Shown one piece after another: positions 63,124-64,000 of a stretch of DNA of 64,000 bases. The stretch comes from Kudoa neothunni. Its lineage: Eukaryota > Cnidaria. The stretch is taken from positions 10,044,001 to 10,108,000 of the forward strand of contig OZ199839.1 in NCBI GenBank assembly GCA_964304625.1, given 5' to 3'. Within the stretch, counting starts at the first letter, position 1, and each line of letters begins with the position of its first letter. A program made the translations under genes and the position numbers. Below the pieces are notes generated by a model. It was not told the DNA's origin. It saw nothing but the letters and a program-made list of their open reading frames with translations, and searched no databases.

Positions 63124-63438
63124 ATGATAAGAATTGATTGGTCACCCACAGGTGGTATTCGAGAGTTAACAAAAAACTCCATTCCTATTACTTCCCAATC
63201 TCGATTCAATAAACCAGCTAATATAAACATTATCTACTATATGAAGCAAACCGGAAATCATTGTGTGTGTAGGCATTTTTCATTCTTTGTTGAGAGGCAT
63301 ATCGCCTCCTTTGAGCAAACACATGGAAAGATAAAATTTTGTTTTAACACAGAAAAATACGTAAAGAATTATAAAAGATTTGCATCCTACAAAATGACTA
63401 AAAACATTTGCACGTGGTATCATTGGTATGATTTTTAG
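63124..63438 (+). CDS. Unidentified 104-codon open frame
   Basis: An isolated frame long for this AT-rich DNA: WSPTGGIRELTKNSIPITSQ near the start and a Cys/His/Phe-rich stretch (CVCRHFSFFVERHIASFEQT) in the middle. No signal peptide, membrane helix or known motif. It could be an exon of a host gene, part of a transposon or chance. Confidence 0.25.
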   Translation: MIRIDWSPTGGIRELTKNSIPITSQSRFNKPANINIIYYMKQTGNHCVCRHFSFFVERHIASFEQTHGKIKFCFNTEKYVKNYKRFASYKMTKNICTWYHWYDF

Positions 63439-64000
63439 ATTTCTTTGAAAAAAAGGAGAAAATCGATTTTTAAACGCTCAACAGTATTTATTCATTTTTA
63501 AAAATATCAAATAAGGTTCATGCGTCTAATTATTTAAGGTAAGTTGATTAAAATACAACTTAGGACTAACTACAGTAACTGTATACGAACTTAGTTCAGC
63601 ACCGACATACTACATACACTACATACAGTCGGAATAAAATCGTTCCCTACAATTTGTCCTACTAATTGATTTCTCTTTTAAAATTTTTTCACATTTTTTA
63701 CATCATAAAAAATTTAAAATTAAGGAAAATTAGAATTATTTTGAAGAATTTATCAACTGCATAGAGATCTCAAGTGAATTCGAATGTGCTCGACGTAAGA
63801 TTTATTTCCAGTTTGCGAGAAAATTCTTGTTGGTTTAGAAATTATTAAATTTCTTTTTTTATGATAAAAAAATTGAAAAATTTTCAAAAACTAACTAAAT
63901 TAACAGGACAAATTGTAGGAAACAACATTTCCGATTGTTTATATGATACCGCCCGAAATTGACACACATATTGTAGCTTAGTCCAATTTTATGTAAAATC
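63439..64000. other. Right-hand spacer including a small MITE
   Basis: Apart from the inverted-repeat element at 63627-63937 there is nothing recognisable up to the window end. Confidence 0.4.
63627..63937. mobile_element. MITE of about 310 bases with 40-base inverted repeats
   Basis: Left end: AGTCGGAATAAAATCG then TTCCCTACAATTTGTCCT and ACTAATT. Right end on the reverse strand: CAATCGGAAATGTTG then TTTCCTACAATTTGTCCT and GTTAATT. The repeats agree over about 40 bases with some mismatches. The interior is AT-rich and non-coding. Ends beginning CAGTCGG/CAATCGG are compatible with a Tc1/mariner-type family but no related transposase lies in the window. Confidence 0.7.

Overview
The window is AT-rich DNA from a eukaryote whose protein genes are interrupted by very short GT-AG introns, mostly about 43-67 bases. 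Several genes are typical of animals: a furin-type proprotein convertase, a LAP/Scribble-type LRR-PDZ polarity protein, a divergent T-box factor, an inositol hexakisphosphate kinase and a tail-anchored membrane protein. The rest is AT-rich spacer filled with decayed cut-and-paste DNA transposons of the piggyBac, Tc1/mariner (DDE_3), Merlin (ISXO2-like), MULE and probable pogo/Tigger types. No LTR or LINE element was recognised. Tiny introns, extreme AT content, divergent animal genes and many ISXO2-like transposases fit a fast-evolving parasitic animal such as a myxozoan cnidarian; that placement is inference.

Layout. 1-1639 (+): 3' part of an unidentified gene whose last exons are a tandem array of exon-plus-intron units. 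1860-5000: probable pogo copy, a small piggyBac element with TTAA ends, and a pogo-like MITE. 5090-7939 and 17856-20645 (both -): two paralogous secreted or membrane proteins with fibronectin-III-like domains, colinear at a fixed offset of 12,706 bases. 9560-10390: Merlin fossil. 21917-22944: second piggyBac-type element. 25590-28243 (-): furin-like protease. 29640-30280: Merlin copy. 31448-35542: 4.1 kb piggyBac copy with TTAA ends. 36218-36852 (-): tail-anchored protein. 37611-39632: probable pogo fragment split by a Tc1/mariner-type element with long inverted repeats. 43155-46284 (-): T-box-like gene. 49931-51543: MULE copy. 52724-57454 (-): LAP protein with LRRs and three PDZ domains. 61434-62240 (-): IP6K. 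63627-63937: small MITE.

Most notable is the duplicated FN3-like pair. Long blocks, including introns and the 5' flank, are nearly identical, while short exonic patches are strongly changed in amino-acid sequence without changing length. That mosaic is what repeated gene conversion combined with diversifying selection on exposed surfaces would give, and suggests a variable surface or secreted protein family. The second most notable feature is the three-unit exon-intron amplification at 1256-1639, where the 137-base unit only keeps frame because each unit carries a 44-base intron.

The host genes do not form an operon or obvious pathway. They are independent genes for secretion and processing (furin), epithelial polarity (LAP), transcription (T-box), inositol phosphate signalling (IP6K) and possibly organelle membranes. 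Exon junctions were worked out by hand from GT-AG sites and phase and should be read as models.
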